A DNA stretch of 59,082 bases, from assembly GCA_003331195.1 (NCBI GenBank), contig QOOZ01000047.1, forward strand, positions 1-59,082, in the 5' to 3' direction. A program made the translations under genes and the position numbers. Every line of letters begins with the position of its first letter. The first letter of the stretch is position 1. The stretch comes from Puniceicoccaceae bacterium. GTDB lineage: Bacteria > Verrucomicrobiota > Verrucomicrobiia > Opitutales > Coraliomargaritaceae. The notes under the pieces are model-generated. The model was given only the letters and a program-made list of their open reading frames with translations, was not told the DNA's origin and ran no database searches. Below, one piece after another: positions 1-8,259 of the stretch.

Positions 1-59
1 TTAAAAACCACTGCTAATACTACTAATATAACAGATATGATGGACCATATTTTTTTCAT
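1..59 (-). CDS. N-terminus of a small membrane or exported protein, cut by the window edge
   Basis: Reading the minus strand from an ATG at 59 gives 19 codons to the edge: two lysines after the Met, then an almost wholly hydrophobic run (IWSIISVILVVLAVVF). This is the form of a signal peptide or a transmembrane helix. No clear Shine-Dalgarno sequence precedes it. It lies downstream of a similar tiny membrane-protein gene and the hydrolase gene on the same strand, so it may be the third gene of that run. Function unknown; the short visible stretch could also be chance. Confidence 0.35.
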   Translation of the reverse strand, partial: MKKIWSIISVILVVLAVVF

Positions 60-150
60 ATATAATTTTATAGGATTTATAGAATTGGCAGAAAGAAAGG
101 CAAAGCTGAACGAGATAAGGGATACATATTTTATTTAATACGCATTATTA

Positions 151-303
151 TCACTTGCGGAGTATAACATACAGACTGGCTACAGGTGGAGATAGGAACA
201 AGGGTAAATACCAGATGTCTTCTCCCTGCCATTCACCATCAAATACTGATAAGATAATTATTAAAACAAGTAGGATGTTTAAGATTATGGTTAATATTTT
301 CAT
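151..303 (-). CDS. Hypothetical small membrane protein (50 aa)
   Basis: An ATG-to-TGA frame of 50 codons on the minus strand. The product starts MKILTIILNILLVLIIILS, a strong hydrophobic helix, followed by an acidic/aromatic stretch (FDGEWQGEDIWY) and a second apolar segment (LPLFLSPPVASLYVIL) ending in RK. This suggests a two-helix membrane protein. Its start lies 25 bases after the stop of the upstream hydrolase gene on the same strand, so co-transcription is plausible. I do not recognise the family. Support is the protein-like composition and position only; no ribosome-binding site is obvious. Confidence 0.45.
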   Translation of the reverse strand: MKILTIILNILLVLIIILSVFDGEWQGEDIWYLPLFLSPPVASLYVILRK

Positions 304-328
304 ACTTTGATATATGGCTGTGGATGTA

Positions 329-1150
329 CTATTCTGGGATCAATTCGGCTTTAAAAAATTGGCTCTGCGAAGAGGTTTCAATAATTCTTGTGTCTATTAT
401 TTCTAAATTGTTTAGGTCATCTCCTTGTAAGATATTCAAACGAAATGACTGAAGGTTTCCTGAACTATCGCCTGTACCATTTCCAGTATCTGAACCTGAA
501 GAATCCAGGTCACTTAAGAAATTTACAACAGATTGAAAATTAGCGTCTGACTGCGTTGGAAGGGCGTGTCCTGCACTTGTGCTGATGAGTTCTGTATAGT
601 TGGCAAACTTAGTTTTTACCTCTAGTCCAATTTGGTAGAAGTTATAATCATTTTGTGCGATAAAGATTAGAGCTGATTGAGTGTAGGGGGAATTGGCATC
701 TATGACATTAATTAATCCCATGTGTGTGGTGGGTAAATATCCATTAAATAACAGAACGTTATTAAAATCGTAGCTCCCCGTGGCCAAATAAACCAAAGAC
801 ATTGGCACACCTTGCGAATATCCCAATATTGCATCGAAGGGTCCGTTAGCTTCTATGAAATCATTCAGATAGTTAACGGATACATCTGCCCAGTTGGGAT
901 CATAAGTAGGATCTTTGCCGCCGCTTGGTGGATCATTATACCAAACCCCTCCCGAAATAGGGGAAGAGGCAAAAATAAACTCACAATCAGGCATAGCTGC
1001 TATCAGATCCTGCATACCTGATTGGTATTGAAAAGAGGCCGCATTGCCCCCTCCACCATGAAGACACAATATTCTGCTAGCGCAAAGCTGCGTACATGCG
1101 AAAGCACAGATAATGTAGATCCAGAATAAAGGCTTATACGAGTACTTCAT
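329..1150 (-). CDS. Exported FSH-type alpha/beta serine hydrolase
   Basis: A 273-residue protein with an N-terminal hydrophobic segment (about residues 8-24) that fits a signal peptide. The rest matches the serine hydrolase FSH family: an oxyanion-region HGGGGNA motif at 31-37, the nucleophile elbow GYSQG with Ser112, a likely acid at Asp168 (FIAQNDYN) and a likely base His195 (SAGHALP). Family members act on ester substrates; the substrate here cannot be read from sequence. After about residue 213 a Ser/Gly/Asp-rich linker leads to a tail of about 45 residues that is not part of the hydrolase fold. The gene is more AT-rich than those to its right and heads a run of two tiny membrane-protein genes on the same strand. 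Confidence 0.75.
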   Translation of the reverse strand: MKYSYKPLFWIYIICAFACTQLCASRILCLHGGGGNAASFQYQSGMQDLIAAMPDCEFIFASSPISGGVWYNDPPSGGKDPTYDPNWADVSVNYLNDFIEANGPFDAILGYSQGVPMSLVYLATGSYDFNNVLLFNGYLPTTHMGLINVIDANSPYTQSALIFIAQNDYNFYQIGLEVKTKFANYTELISTSAGHALPTQSDANFQSVVNFLSDLDSSGSDTGNGTGDSSGNLQSFRLNILQGDDLNNLEIIDTRIIETSSQSQFFKAELIPE

Positions 1151-1200
1151 TGTATCTGTATCTTATCCACGGAGATTACTGGCAGTTAGCATAATCTACT

Positions 1201-2316
1201 TTAGAGGTCGATTTGTTCGACGATCTCTAAATCGTAGCCGTCGATACCGACAACTTTACGTTGGGTGCTAGACATGAGGCGTATTTGCTTGAGACCGAGT
1301 TCGACGAGGATTTGTGCGCCGATACCGTAGTCACGAAAGTCCATCTTGGTGGGGCCGACATCTTTGATACTAGCTTTGTCTGCGCCCTCAATGACACGAA
1401 TGCCTCCCTGCGGTTGCTCAATGTAGAGTAGCACGCCGTGGCCTTCTTGAGAGATGCGTTCCATTGCCGCATTAAGCGAGTTATAGCCGCCGAGTGTCTT
1501 TGAGCGGAAGATATCGCCGAGGAGGTTTTCGCTCTGCACGCGCACTAGGGTGGGGGCTTCGTTGAGCGCGCCCAAGCTCAGTGCTAGGTGCTGACGGTCA
1601 TCAAGTATACTGCGAAAGATATGGAGATCGAAGCTGCCAAACTCGGACTCGAAGGGCTTGGTCAAGATGTGCTCGATCAGCTTGTCGCGGGTGTGGCGAT
1701 ACTCGATTAGGTCAGCGATGCAAATTAGCTTCAGATCGTGCTTCGCTTTAAATTTAATTAGGTCGGGTAGGCGAGCTAGGCTGCCATCTTCATTCAGGAT
1801 TTCACAGATTACACCGCTTGGGTTTAGGCACGCAAGTTGGGCTAGATCGACTGCTGCCTCGGTATGACCTGCTCTTTGCAAAACGCCCCCTGGCTTAGCC
1901 CTTAGTGGAAAGACATGACCTGGTTGAACCAACATTTTTGCTTCAGAATTTGAATCTCCGAGAATACGGATCGTCTCAGCGCGATCGTGGGCGCTAATCC
2001 CCGTGGTAATCCCTCCGGCGGCATCGACAGATACTGCAAAATCAGTCTGTTGCGATTCACGATTTTCTGATGCCATTGAGTTAATGCCGAGGCGACGAAG
2101 TTGATCCGAGAGCATAGGCACGCAGATGAGGCCACGGGCATGTAGCGCCATTTCGTTGACGGCTTGTGGGGTGACTTTTTCAGCTGCCATGACGAGGTCG
2201 CCTTCATTCTCGCGGGATTCGTCGTCGGTCACGATGACCATTTTACCCGCGGCGATATCGGCGATCGCGGATTCAATACTGTCAAAAGAATTCTCTTCGT
2301 TGGCTTTTGTATTCAT
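1201..2316 (-). CDS. ribB: 3,4-dihydroxy-2-butanone 4-phosphate synthase fused to a degenerate GTP cyclohydrolase II domain
   Basis: Riboflavin synthesis. The N-terminal half (about residues 10-208) is a complete RibB domain that converts ribulose 5-phosphate to the four-carbon riboflavin precursor: DDESRENEGD acidic motif, TTGISAHDRAET, PGHVFPLRA and GHTEAAVDLA are all present. The C-terminal half aligns with GTP cyclohydrolase II, but its three zinc cysteines (normal pattern SEC-x10-C-x-C) are Asn264, Leu275 and Gly277, and the catalytic RQEGRGIGL loop reads IEQPQGGIRVI. The cyclohydrolase is therefore probably inactive and may be structural or regulatory, as in RibBX-like proteins. I chose the ATG; a TTG 18 bases upstream would add six residues. 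The gene is divergent from the pilT-like gene. Confidence 0.9.
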   Translation of the reverse strand: MNTKANEENSFDSIESAIADIAAGKMVIVTDDESRENEGDLVMAAEKVTPQAVNEMALHARGLICVPMLSDQLRRLGINSMASENRESQQTDFAVSVDAAGGITTGISAHDRAETIRILGDSNSEAKMLVQPGHVFPLRAKPGGVLQRAGHTEAAVDLAQLACLNPSGVICEILNEDGSLARLPDLIKFKAKHDLKLICIADLIEYRHTRDKLIEHILTKPFESEFGSFDLHIFRSILDDRQHLALSLGALNEAPTLVRVQSENLLGDIFRSKTLGGYNSLNAAMERISQEGHGVLLYIEQPQGGIRVIEGADKASIKDVGPTKMDFRDYGIGAQILVELGLKQIRLMSSTQRKVVGIDGYDLEIVEQIDL

Positions 2317-2447
2317 TGGAAGTTCTGAAACCAATCGGGTTTAAGGCATTTCGCAACCGTCTTTTCTACGAATACTGCGGGTCGTGTAGTTCCATGCTAG
2401 TAGGCTTACCACTTGCTTTTCATTCGAAGTTTCAGAAGATCTAACAT

Positions 2448-3590
2448 ATGTCCGATTTTGATCCCAATAAGAAAGTCTACGAAGCCCAAGGTGGCAAATT
2501 TAGCATAATCGATCTGCTTCGCAGCTTTGCTGATCCTGAGTTAGAGATTGATGGCATCTCGCGAATATCTGATCTACACATGAAAGTAAGCGAACCAGTG
2601 CGTTATCGTTATGATGGTGACTTGGAGACGATTGATGGGGGAGAACCCTTGACCGAAGAGACTTTGCGTGAACTGATCTTTCCGCTGATTAGTCATTCGC
2701 AGCAGCAGAGCTTGCTTGATAATCCACAGTTGGATATCGATTCGGGCTATTCATGGGAGGAGGAAAAAATTAATTTCCGCCTAAATATTTTCCATGATCG
2801 TGATGGCACGGCCTGCGTCATGCGAATGTTACCGAAGCATATTCCTGAGATTGACGAAATCGGCTTTATGAACGCCAAGGTTTGGCAGGATATCACTGAG
2901 CTCAATCAAGGTCTCGTGCTCGTGACTGGGGTGACGGGAAGTGGTAAATCGACGACTATCGCTAGTATTATCGACTACATTAATAAAAGCCGTAAAGCGC
3001 GTATTATTACGCTGGAGGACCCGATTGAGTATGTCTTTAGCAGTGAGCAATCGCTTATCTCTCAACGTGAACTGGGCAAGCACTTGAGCGATTTCCCAAA
3101 CGGCCTGCGCAGCGCGCTTCGTGAAAATCCTGACATCATCTACGTCGGCGAGATTCGTGATGCGACGACAGCTCAGCTTGCCTTGACCGCGGCAGAAACT
3201 GGACACCTTGTGCTCTCGACCCTCCATACTAAGGATGTCAAAGGCACCTTTAGCCGGATTGTTGATATGTTTCCCGCAGAACGTTCGAATGAAATCGCGG
3301 CGCAGCTTTCTTTTTCGCTGGCATTTGTGGTGAGTCAAAAACTGCTTGCGCGTGAATCTGGTAATGGTCGCATACCTGTCTTCGAAGTTCTCAAGAACAA
3401 TTTAGGCGTCGCCAACATTGTGCGCACTGGAAAGTTGCATCAAATTTATAGTAAGATGGAAACTAGCCAGGGTGAGGGTATGAACACGCTCGAGCAACAT
3501 TTGATCGAGCTTGTTGGGGCAGGCGTGATCTCAAAGAAGGAAGCCATCGCTCGTGCCAACGATGCGAATATTGTCACTCGGTTGGATTAG
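2448..3590 (+). CDS. pilT: PilT/PilU-type pilus retraction ATPase
   Basis: A cytoplasmic hexameric ATPase of the type II/IV secretion superfamily that powers pilus retraction. The 380-residue length suits PilT or PilU. Visible motifs: Walker A GVTGSGKS at 161-168, Asp box (ITLEDPIEY), Walker [10 protein letters not shown] at about 230-238, and His box [11 protein letters not shown] at about 251-261. The C-terminal [12 protein letters not shown] segment resembles the PilT AIRNLIREGKxHQ region. The N-terminus (1-30) is longer than in classic PilT. No other pilus assembly gene adjoins it; a prepilin-like gene lies about 35 kb away in this window. argH follows closely on the same strand. Assignment to PilT rather than PilU is tentative. 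Confidence 0.85.
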   Translation: MSDFDPNKKVYEAQGGKFSIIDLLRSFADPELEIDGISRISDLHMKVSEPVRYRYDGDLETIDGGEPLTEETLRELIFPLISHSQQQSLLDNPQLDIDSGYSWEEEKINFRLNIFHDRDGTACVMRMLPKHIPEIDEIGFMNAKVWQDITELNQGLVLVTGVTGSGKSTTIASIIDYINKSRKARIITLEDPIEYVFSSEQSLISQRELGKHLSDFPNGLRSALRENPDIIYVGEIRDATTAQLALTAAETGHLVLSTLHTKDVKGTFSRIVDMFPAERSNEIAAQLSFSLAFVVSQKLLARESGNGRIPVFEVLKNNLGVANIVRTGKLHQIYSKMETSQGEGMNTLEQHLIELVGAGVISKKEAIARANDANIVTRLD

Positions 3591-3627
3591 ATTTGCCAAA
3601 GCGGGCAGGGGAGAAAATTCTACTAAT

Positions 3628-5025
3628 ATGGCAGATGGTAAAAAACAAGCGACTTGGGGTGGACGGTTTTCCGAAGGTCCCGCTGAATTGATGCTCCGTA
3701 TTGGCGAGTCCGTCTCGTTTGATCAACGACTGGCGCCCTTCGATATTCAAGGCAGTCAGGCGCAGGCCGCTATGCTCGCCCATGTCGGTATTATCACTCT
3801 TGAAGAGCGCGATGCGATCCAAGCGGGTCTCGATGCGATCCTTGAACAAATCGTAGCGGGCGAGTTCTCGTGGGATCCCGAACTCGAAGATGTTCATATG
3901 AACATTGAGCAAGCCCTCACACAGAAGGTGCCCGCAGCCGCAAAGCTTCACACCGCTCGTAGTCGTAACGATCAGGTGGCTACTGATATGCGTCTCTGGT
4001 TTAAATCCGCTTGTGACGAACTCAATCTTTCGCTTGCCAGGGTGATGGCCGCACTCGTCGATCTTGCAGATCAGACGCAAGAAGTGATCATCCCTGGCTA
4101 CACTCATTTACAAGGTGCTCAACCTGTGCCTATGGCGCATCATTTACTCGCTTATGTGGAGATGTTTGCACGTGATCGCACGCTTATTGCTGCGGTCAAG
4201 GAGCAGGCAAATGTCTGCCCGCTTGGTTCGGGCGCGATCGCTGGCACGACGCTGCCAATCGACCGAGATTTTGTGGCTAAAGAGCTTGGTTTCGTTGATC
4301 ACGAGGGCAAGCCACAGCTCACGCAAAACAGCATGGATGCGGTCAGTGATCGCGATACTTGTATTCAATTTGCCTCTGCCTGTGCGGCTGTCGGGGTTCA
4401 TCTATCGCGACTATCGGAGGATTTCATTTTATGGAGTAGTGTGGAGTTCGGCTTCGTAAAACTGCCGGATGCTTTTACAACAGGCTCTAGCCTGATGCCG
4501 CAAAAGAAGAATCCTGATGCTTTTGAGCTGGTCCGTGGCAAGTCCGCGCGACTCGCAGGGAATTTGCAAATGCTGCTTACCATGGTTAAGGGTCTTCCAT
4601 TGACCTATAATCGCGACTTACAAGAGGATAAGCTGCCAGTCTTCGACAGTTTTGATCAGACGAAGCTGATCCTCGATTGCGTAGCTGCTTGTTTGCCAGG
4701 AGTTTCTGCGGATGTTAAACGTTGCGCTTTCGCTGTAGCCGACCCCGCACTGCTCGCTACGGACGTGGTCGACTATTTAGTGAAAAAGGCGATACCTTTT
4801 CGTGAAGCTCACCATGTTGTGGGTGCATTGGTTGCCTTATCCGAGCAGTTAGATATTCCACTCAGCAAGTTGCCGTTTGAGGAAGTCTCTAAAATTCACG
4901 AAGGCCTCGGTGAAGAATGGGTGCAGGCTTTTGATTTAGAGAAAGCACTCGCCGCGCGCGACAAGCCCGGTATGCCAGGACCTGATCAAGTCGCTGCACG
5001 GATTGCGCACTGGCGTAGTGTTTAG
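3628..5025 (+). CDS. argH: Argininosuccinate lyase
   Basis: Last step of arginine synthesis: cleaves argininosuccinate to arginine and fumarate; a cytoplasmic homotetramer of the fumarase/aspartase superfamily. The 465 residues match the usual length. Visible are TARSRNDQ (109-116), [10 protein letters not shown] (from about 159) and the superfamily signature [11 protein letters not shown] (286-296), which carries the catalytic serine. I start at the ATG giving [14 protein letters not shown], because family members begin at about this TWGGRF segment; the frame is open upstream into the end of the pilT-like gene, but that extension looks unrelated. An AGGGGAG stretch lies about 14 bases before the chosen ATG. 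Confidence 0.95.
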   Translation: MADGKKQATWGGRFSEGPAELMLRIGESVSFDQRLAPFDIQGSQAQAAMLAHVGIITLEERDAIQAGLDAILEQIVAGEFSWDPELEDVHMNIEQALTQKVPAAAKLHTARSRNDQVATDMRLWFKSACDELNLSLARVMAALVDLADQTQEVIIPGYTHLQGAQPVPMAHHLLAYVEMFARDRTLIAAVKEQANVCPLGSGAIAGTTLPIDRDFVAKELGFVDHEGKPQLTQNSMDAVSDRDTCIQFASACAAVGVHLSRLSEDFILWSSVEFGFVKLPDAFTTGSSLMPQKKNPDAFELVRGKSARLAGNLQMLLTMVKGLPLTYNRDLQEDKLPVFDSFDQTKLILDCVAACLPGVSADVKRCAFAVADPALLATDVVDYLVKKAIPFREAHHVVGALVALSEQLDIPLSKLPFEEVSKIHEGLGEEWVQAFDLEKALAARDKPGMPGPDQVAARIAHWRSV

Positions 5026-5049
5026 GTGTGGGCTCTACTAGATAGAATG

Positions 5050-5078
5050 CAGGCGATAGTCAGTGTCCTATCTGCCTG
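5050..5078. terminator. Possible hairpin between convergent argH and DUF971 genes
   Basis: CAGGCGATA pairs with TATCTGCCTG (one bulged T) around a 10-base loop in the gap between the two convergent genes. No T-run follows on either strand, so a terminator role is only a guess. Confidence 0.2.
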
Positions 5079-5088
5079 TTTAGCCAAG

Positions 5089-5391
5089 TTAAGGAAGGCG
5101 GGACTCTAATTCTTTCAAGAATTCCCAACTAAACAGGCCACTACCGTGGCCATCGCTGAACACGGGGCGGATGGCGTAGTTACCCTGAAACTCCCAACCT
5201 TTGATTGTGACGCCCGCAAATTCCTTCGGGCCGTCACCACCATATTGATTACCAAATATGTCTTTCTCGCCTATGTTTTGCGCGCTTGGCGAATGCTTAC
5301 GAAGAAAATCTGAGGGGAAGTAGCTCTCGCTGCCGTCGTCCCAGACAATGGCCAGTTCGCTACCAATTAGCTGAATGTCCTTCGGCTTCAC
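5089..5391 (-). CDS. DUF971 (GBBH-like N-terminal domain) protein
   Basis: A 100-residue protein made of a single DUF971 domain, the fold found at the N-terminus of gamma-butyrobetaine hydroxylases and as a stand-alone or Mrp-fused domain in bacteria. The typical elements are visible: IWDDGSE-like turn (WDDGSESYF), a DFLR segment, and a late AIRPVFSDGHGSGLFSWEFL block that includes the conserved W/H/G positions. The role of the stand-alone form is not settled. Its ATG overlaps the metF stop by four bases (ATGA), so translation is probably coupled to metF. That is positional evidence, not proof of a folate or methionine role. Confidence 0.8.
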   Translation of the reverse strand: MKPKDIQLIGSELAIVWDDGSESYFPSDFLRKHSPSAQNIGEKDIFGNQYGGDGPKEFAGVTIKGWEFQGNYAIRPVFSDGHGSGLFSWEFLKELESRLP

Positions 5392-6281
5392 GCTTTGTAA
5401 AAACCTGCCGCTTTGAGTTTTTCCATTATTTTAACCGCGGGACCTTCACGATTAAGAATGTATAAGTGAATACCAGGCGCGCCGCGCTCTAGCAGTTCGC
5501 GAGCTTGGTGATAGACCCAATCAATGCCCACTGCTTCGACTGCGGCGGCGTCATCGCCCGCGGCAAGTAGTCGCTGATTCAGTTCGGCAGGAATGGAAGC
5601 ACGGCACATGGCGCAGAATCGAAGTATTTGCTCTCGGGAGGTCACGCACATGAGTCCAGGGAGCACGGGCACCTCAATTTTTGCTTGGCTTGTGCGGTTA
5701 ACAAACTCGAAGTATTTGGTGTTATCGAAAAATAACTGTGTCGTTACGAAGTGCCCGCCCGCATCGACTTTGCGTTTCAAATTGAGCAAGTCGATGTCAG
5801 GGGAGGACGCTTCGGGGTGCATTTCCGGGTAACCCGCCACACCTATAGTGCATTCAGGGAAGGTTTCGTGGATCAAGCCGACGAGTTCATTTGCGTGATG
5901 CAGACCTTCTGGGTGAGGTTTAAAGTCTGTTTCACCTTCTGGTGGGTCACCGCGTAGTGCCATTATTTGGCCAAGTCCAGCTTCGCGAAATTCAGCAATG
6001 ATACCACGCAACTCCTCTCGCGAATGTCCTACGCATGTCAGGTGGGGCATGACGGCGTAGCCACAGTCTTCGCTCAAATGACGCGCATATTTCAGCGTTC
6101 GACTCCGTGTGCTGCCCCCTGCTCCATAGGTAATCGAAGCAAAATCAGGCGAGTAAACCTTAAGGGCTTCAGCAGTGCGCAGTAGTTGCTCCGCCGAAGT
6201 GTCAGATTTCGGTGGAAAGAACTCTATCGAGAAGAGCGCTTTACCTGACTGTAGGCGGGTTTTGAGGGAGACTGCTGTCAT
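5388..6281 (-). CDS. metF: 5,10-methylenetetrahydrofolate reductase
   Basis: FAD enzyme that reduces methylene-tetrahydrofolate to methyl-tetrahydrofolate for methionine synthesis. The 297 residues give a full-length single TIM barrel as in E. coli MetF. Visible are SIEFFPPKSD near the N-terminus (Glu20 being the conserved acid), SITYGAGGSTR, HLTCVG, ALRGDPP and a late GAPGIHLYILNREG segment. It is the first gene of a two-gene unit with the DUF971 gene. About 300 bases of AT-rich sequence separate it from the divergent mraZ unit; I saw no S-adenosylmethionine riboswitch hallmarks there. Confidence 0.95.
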   Translation of the reverse strand: MTAVSLKTRLQSGKALFSIEFFPPKSDTSAEQLLRTAEALKVYSPDFASITYGAGGSTRSRTLKYARHLSEDCGYAVMPHLTCVGHSREELRGIIAEFREAGLGQIMALRGDPPEGETDFKPHPEGLHHANELVGLIHETFPECTIGVAGYPEMHPEASSPDIDLLNLKRKVDAGGHFVTTQLFFDNTKYFEFVNRTSQAKIEVPVLPGLMCVTSREQILRFCAMCRASIPAELNQRLLAAGDDAAAVEAVGIDWVYHQARELLERGAPGIHLYILNREGPAVKIMEKLKAAGFYKA

Positions 6282-6531
6282 TAACGTATCAAGTTATAAT
6301 GATATGATGATATGTAAAGTTAATTAGTCACCTAATTTAGATGCTTCTTTGCCAGAGGTCAATCTATCGGGCGATCCTACAACTAAAATTCACGAGGGGC
6401 AAGGAAGTGGGCTGCCCAAATTGCTATTAAAATTAATTCAAGATGTGAATATACCCATCAAGTATCTCTAGGGAAGTTACTTAACTCACTTATTAACAGA
6501 ATTTTTTACTAAAAAACTGCTAAAAAGTAAC

Positions 6532-6560
6532 TTGACTAGTGGAGTAAAATGGAGTGATAT
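6532..6560 (+). promoter_or_regulatory. Candidate sigma-70 promoter for the mraZ cluster
   Basis: A TTGACT hexamer at 6532-6537 is a near-perfect -35 box. A 17-base spacer leads to TGATAT, a weak -10 match. If used, the start of transcription falls inside the repeat ladder that follows, which would suit autorepression by MraZ. The -10 is poor, so this is a candidate only. Confidence 0.35.
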
Positions 6561-6574
6561 GGTATGAAATGGTG
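6540..6574 (+). promoter_or_regulatory. MraZ-box-like operator: four TGG repeats at exact 10-bp spacing
   Basis: TGGAG, TGGAG, TGGTA and TGGTG begin at 6540, 6550, 6560 and 6570, each separated by five AT-rich bases; a weaker AGGGA follows at 6580. Known MraZ operators are TGGGN-like pentamers spaced by five bases just before mraZ. The spacing and location match; the third G is replaced by A or T. Binding is inferred. Confidence 0.55.
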
Positions 6575-6586
6575 AATAAAGGGATA

Positions 6587-7048
6587 ATGAGCGCACACAA
6601 TACAGGGAAATATTTTGGAGAATATCGTCATAGTTTGGATGATAAAGGGCGCCTCACGATCCCTTCCCAGTGGCGTCCTCAGCTTGAGTCCAAGGATAAC
6701 AATTTCCTTGCCCTGCCTAGTCTGACCGAAAAGTCCGTCTCCGTTTATCCTCCCATGATGATCGAGCAGCTCTACGAGCGCTTTTCCGAGATTAGTATGG
6801 GGGATCAGAAGGGCCAGCGCGCTATACGCCGCATCATGTCGATGGCGCACAATTTCTCGTGCGACAAGCAGGGGCGTATTAATTTGAACGAAAAGCTCAT
6901 CAATCACGCCGACTTGAAAAAGTCGCTCGTTCTGCTTGGAGAGGCTTCAAAATTTATGATCTACGACGAAGTCTTCTACGATCAACTCATGGCAGATGAC
7001 GTGAACACAGAAGACTTGGCCGACATCGCAAAGGACTTCGGCTTTTAA
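6587..7048 (+). CDS. mraZ: Transcriptional regulator MraZ
   Basis: First gene of the division/cell wall cluster. MraZ is a ring-forming AbrB-like DNA-binding protein that represses its own operon. Both half-domains carry the conserved DxxGR core: SLDDKGRLTIP near the N-terminus and CDKQGRINLN in the second half. The product is 153 residues from the chosen ATG (MSAHNTGKYFGEYRHSLDDKG). Two other in-frame starts, ATG 18 bases upstream and GTG 33 bases upstream, would place the start inside the TGG ladder, so I prefer the downstream ATG, which has AAAGGG close before it. A small unknown gene follows after 25 bases, then rsmH. Confidence 0.92.
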   Translation: MSAHNTGKYFGEYRHSLDDKGRLTIPSQWRPQLESKDNNFLALPSLTEKSVSVYPPMMIEQLYERFSEISMGDQKGQRAIRRIMSMAHNFSCDKQGRINLNEKLINHADLKKSLVLLGEASKFMIYDEVFYDQLMADDVNTEDLADIAKDFGF

Positions 7049-7073
7049 ATAGGCCATTAAATACAAATAGAAT

Positions 7074-7307
7074 ATGAGAAACGTCTTCGAAACCATCGCC
7101 CGAGAAAACTTCCGTACCTCTGGTTACATCTCTCATCCCCGTCGTGAACGTCGTAGCTCTTGGACTTTCAGCCCCACACCGCGCGCGCCTTCCCATTCGA
7201 CCAACGCTGTCCGCGATGCGATCCAGCGACGCGAGCGAGCCCATCTTAAAACTCAAAGTAAACCTTCTCTTTTTCAAAACTGCATCAATGTCTTACTCCA
7301 TCGATGA
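7074..7307 (+). CDS. Hypothetical small basic protein between mraZ and rsmH
   Basis: A 77-codon frame with an ATG 25 bases after mraZ and a stop about 20 bases inside the start of rsmH, as expected of an operon gene. The product is rich in Arg, Ser and His (segments PRRERRSSW, RRERAHLK), with no membrane segment or motif I know. Codon choice (many GAA, CGT, ATC, TCC) resembles the neighbouring genes. The usual order is mraZ-rsmH with nothing between. It may be a lineage-specific nucleic-acid-binding or division protein, or only a leader. Overlap with the open rsmH frame upstream of the true rsmH start must be kept in mind. Confidence 0.5.
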   Translation: MRNVFETIARENFRTSGYISHPRRERRSSWTFSPTPRAPSHSTNAVRDAIQRRERAHLKTQSKPSLFQNCINVLLHR

Positions 7308-8247
7308 TGCTATAATGCCCACTACTCCTAGTGGTCACGTTCCCGTCTTGCTTCGTGAGACCGTGGAACTGTTTGCTCCGAGCAACGGCGTTAAACTTTT
7401 AGATGGGACTTTTGGAGGAGGCGGACATACGCGCGCATTTTTAGAGGCGGCTGAAAATGTCACTGTCGTTGCTCTGGATCGTGATCCTGCTGCCTTACCT
7501 CGTGCTGAAGCTTTGCAAGCAGAGTTTGGTGACCGTTTTCGCCTGCATCATATCAACTTTGGCGACCTTGCCGATCTAGATGAGAGTGGCTTTCATGGCA
7601 TCTTATTTGATTTCGGTCTTTCCTCCTTCCAGCTCGATGCCGAGGAGCGTGGGTTTTCTTTTCGCTACGATGCACCTGTCGATATGCGGATGAACCCAGA
7701 AGAGGGAATCAGCGCTGCAGAATTTTTAGAGACGGCGGAAGAGTCATCGCTCGTTCGCGCAGTGCGGAACTACGGTGAAGAACCACGCGTGCGCCGCGTG
7801 GTCAAAGCTATCATGGATGCTCGCGGCACTGGTGCCTTGCAACGCACACAGTCATTGGCCGCCCTCATCAGCGAGGCAGTTGGTCCCACACCACGTGGTC
7901 GCAAAGCCGTGCACCCCGCGACACGCACTTTTCAAGGAATTAGAGTTGAGGTAAATGATGAGTTGAGTGCGATCGAGCGTGGCCTTCCAGCTGCGTTCGA
8001 TCGCCTTTTACCCGACGGCATGCTTGCTGCGATTAGCTTTCATTCACTCGAAGACCGTATCGTTAAGCGCTTTTGCCGTAAGATGGCTGGCCGCCCCGAG
8101 CACTCTCACGATAGCCGCACGCAAGACGAGCGCGAAGTTCGCGCAAACATGGTCTCCACCCGCCCGATCAGCCCTAGTGAATCTGAAATACAATCTAACC
8201 CCCGCAGCCGTAGCGCGCGCCTACGCGCCATCCGTAAAATTTCCTAA
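7288..8247 (+). CDS. rsmH: 16S rRNA (cytosine1402-N4)-methyltransferase
   Basis: S-adenosylmethionine-dependent enzyme (MraW) that methylates N4 of C1402 in 16S rRNA at the ribosomal P site. Recognised by the early GHVPVLL motif, the SAM-binding LLDGTFGGGGHTRAFLE segment, FDFGLSSFQLD, the PVDMRMN motif, TFQGIRVEVNDEL and the late AISFHSLEDRIVKRF. From the chosen ATG (MSYSIDDAIMP) the protein has 319 residues, the normal size; another ATG nine codons later is also possible. The frame stays open far upstream, but those residues are not conserved-looking and overlap the small gene before it. ftsL follows after 12 bases. Confidence 0.95.
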   Translation: MSYSIDDAIMPTTPSGHVPVLLRETVELFAPSNGVKLLDGTFGGGGHTRAFLEAAENVTVVALDRDPAALPRAEALQAEFGDRFRLHHINFGDLADLDESGFHGILFDFGLSSFQLDAEERGFSFRYDAPVDMRMNPEEGISAAEFLETAEESSLVRAVRNYGEEPRVRRVVKAIMDARGTGALQRTQSLAALISEAVGPTPRGRKAVHPATRTFQGIRVEVNDELSAIERGLPAAFDRLLPDGMLAAISFHSLEDRIVKRFCRKMAGRPEHSHDSRTQDEREVRANMVSTRPISPSESEIQSNPRSRSARLRAIRKIS

Positions 8248-8259
8248 GCAAACCTTATT

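Noticed and set aside
3574..4107. 177-codon minus-strand frame opposite argH
   Set aside because: Antisense shadow of a clearly conserved gene.
6342..6472. Open stretch of about 42 codons upstream of mraZ reading as plausible protein
   Set aside because: No ATG or GTG start in a sensible place, bounded by stops, no recognised family; treated as intergenic.
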